Source: Oligoflexia bacterium (GTDB lineage Bacteria > Bdellovibrionota_G > JANQFH01). From it: a DNA stretch of 7,816 nt. The position numbers were made by a program, and so were the translations under genes. Positions within the stretch are counted from its first letter, which is position 1. Every line of letters begins with the position of its first letter. Under the pieces are notes generated by a model, which worked only from the letters and a program-made list of their open reading frames with translations, ran no database searches and had not been told where the DNA came from. The stretch covers positions 1-7,816 of the forward strand of contig JANQFH010000004.1 of assembly GCA_028277945.1 (NCBI GenBank), in the 5' to 3' direction. This document shows, in pieces, positions 7,268 to 7,816 of this stretch.

Positions 7268-7303
7268 TGCGCTGCGTTATTTAACCTTAATAGGCACAAC
7301 ATC

Positions 7304-7309
7304 AAGGAG
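7304..7309 (+). promoter_or_regulatory. Strong ribosome binding site AAGGAG
   Basis: AAGGAG sits 6 bases before ATG 7316-7318. This fixes the start of the right-hand gene. The two large genes have only weak sites, so this gene is probably translated more efficiently. Confidence 0.
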
Positions 7310-7315
7310 TATCTC

Positions 7316-7816
7316 ATGCGAGTTTGGGTTTATGGACTGCTATTAAGCTTCATCAACGTTTCAGCTCTATATGCCTATGAGTCTCTGGATGCTCTTCCCA
7401 CTGAGGCAGAGGTTGAAGCCGAGCTTTTTGGTCAGGAGCAGCCAACCTTCTCAGGCCTACTCACTAAAGATAGCCTATGTCATCCTGATCTGTTCGATCT
7501 CCTAGATCCAGAGCTAGCTGAACAAGACAAACCCAGCTCGCTTATCGTGCAACTCAAAGAGTTTGGGGAGCAGCCCAACACCGCCTTGCGTTTAGGACTT
7601 GGAGATTGGGCTGAAGGCTTTGGCCAAGGTGTCACCGCTTCAATAGAGTTATTTCCTAAGTTTCTCTTCTTGCTCATCCATCAACTCAGATACAACCTCG
7701 ATGGGGAAGATGTCATCGCATTCACGCAAGACCCTTGGCAAAATGGCGCCCTACCCTTACTGCAAGCGCAGCACCAGGCAACCCTAGGTATGTGGTGTGA
7801 AGGGCGTGAGCACAAC
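7316..7816 (+). CDS. Secreted protein, 5' portion; paralogue (or same gene) of the left-edge gene
   Basis: This is a partial gene: 167 codons are visible and no stop is reached before the right edge. The start is fixed by AAGGAG 6 bases upstream and by the signal peptide it opens: MRVWVYGLLLSFINVSALYA, with cleavage near residue 20. An acidic region follows (PTEAEVEAELFG, LLDPELAEQD). Then comes GLGDWAEGFGQGV and a hydrophobic segment (LFPKFLFLLI, about residues 110-120), a pattern reminiscent of the region before the toxin tip in polymorphic secreted proteins. From residue 122 it matches the left-edge gene in 45 of 46 residues, and 136 of 139 bases. Two cysteines are visible (in SLCHPDL and MWCEGRE) and could pair after export. 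If the remainder follows the left copy, the full protein would be about 384 residues. No enzymatic motif was recognised, and its C-terminal tip is unseen. Confidence 0.
   Translation, partial: MRVWVYGLLLSFINVSALYAYESLDALPTEAEVEAELFGQEQPTFSGLLTKDSLCHPDLFDLLDPELAEQDKPSSLIVQLKEFGEQPNTALRLGLGDWAEGFGQGVTASIELFPKFLFLLIHQLRYNLDGEDVIAFTQDPWQNGALPLLQAQHQATLGMWCEGREHN
7678..7816. repeat. Right copy of the 139-bp direct repeat
   Basis: It is the partner of bases 1-139, offset by exactly 7677 bases. The differing positions are 7715, 7717 and 7777. It lies in the same reading frame as the left copy, so the repeat is a duplicated protein-coding block or an imperfect end overlap of a circle. Confidence 0.

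Larger units (their letters stand above)
7147..7315 (+). promoter_or_regulatory. Gap between the 918-aa gene and the right-hand gene
   Basis: This 169-bp gap holds a T7 run at 7179-7185 without a convincing preceding stem, the AGCTAAAATAACA motif at 7196-7208, and promoter and ribosome-site candidates for the downstream gene. No RNA gene or further open frame was recognised. Confidence 0.

Overview
The window is roughly half G+C and reads as bacterial DNA. All three visible N-termini carry short Sec-type signal peptides ending in an A-x-A type cleavage site, which suggests a Gram-negative (diderm) host. Nothing here (no rRNA, tRNA or recognisable housekeeping gene) lets me name the organism. 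No gene belongs to a family I can name with confidence, so products are described by architecture.

Layout. (1) Positions 2-793, plus strand: the 3' part of a gene whose start lies to the left. (2) Positions 840-4070, minus strand, convergent with the first gene: a 1076-residue secreted protein with a beta-propeller-like front half, hydrophobic helices and long coiled coils. (3) Positions 4071-4389: a divergent intergenic region, AT-rich near the minus-strand gene and GC-richer (about 55%) near the plus-strand gene. It holds a perfect inverted repeat touching the minus-strand start and a possible decayed reading frame. (4) Positions 4390-7146, plus strand: a 918-residue secreted protein with coiled coils at both ends, a central Ala/Pro-rich linker and no cysteine after the signal peptide. 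(5) Positions 7147-7315: a promoter-bearing gap. (6) Positions 7316-7816, plus strand: the 5' part of a secreted protein gene that runs off the right edge.

The most striking structure is at the two edges. Bases 1-139 match bases 7678-7816 at 136 of 139 positions, in the same reading frame, with one conservative amino-acid change. Either two close paralogues flank the divergent pair, or the window is a circular molecule of about 7677 bp whose ends overlap imperfectly. In the second case the two edge genes are one gene of about 384 codons. I favour paralogues, because the differences fall in two codons and leave the protein almost unchanged.

How the genes may work together is inference. All encode exported proteins. 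The left gene has a Gly/Glu-rich linker followed by a C-terminal module of clearly lower G+C (about 43% against 60% just upstream), as in polymorphic secreted effectors with exchangeable tips. The two large proteins are transcribed away from each other from a shared region and look like structural, adhesive or pore/delivery partners, but no catalytic motif was seen in any of them.
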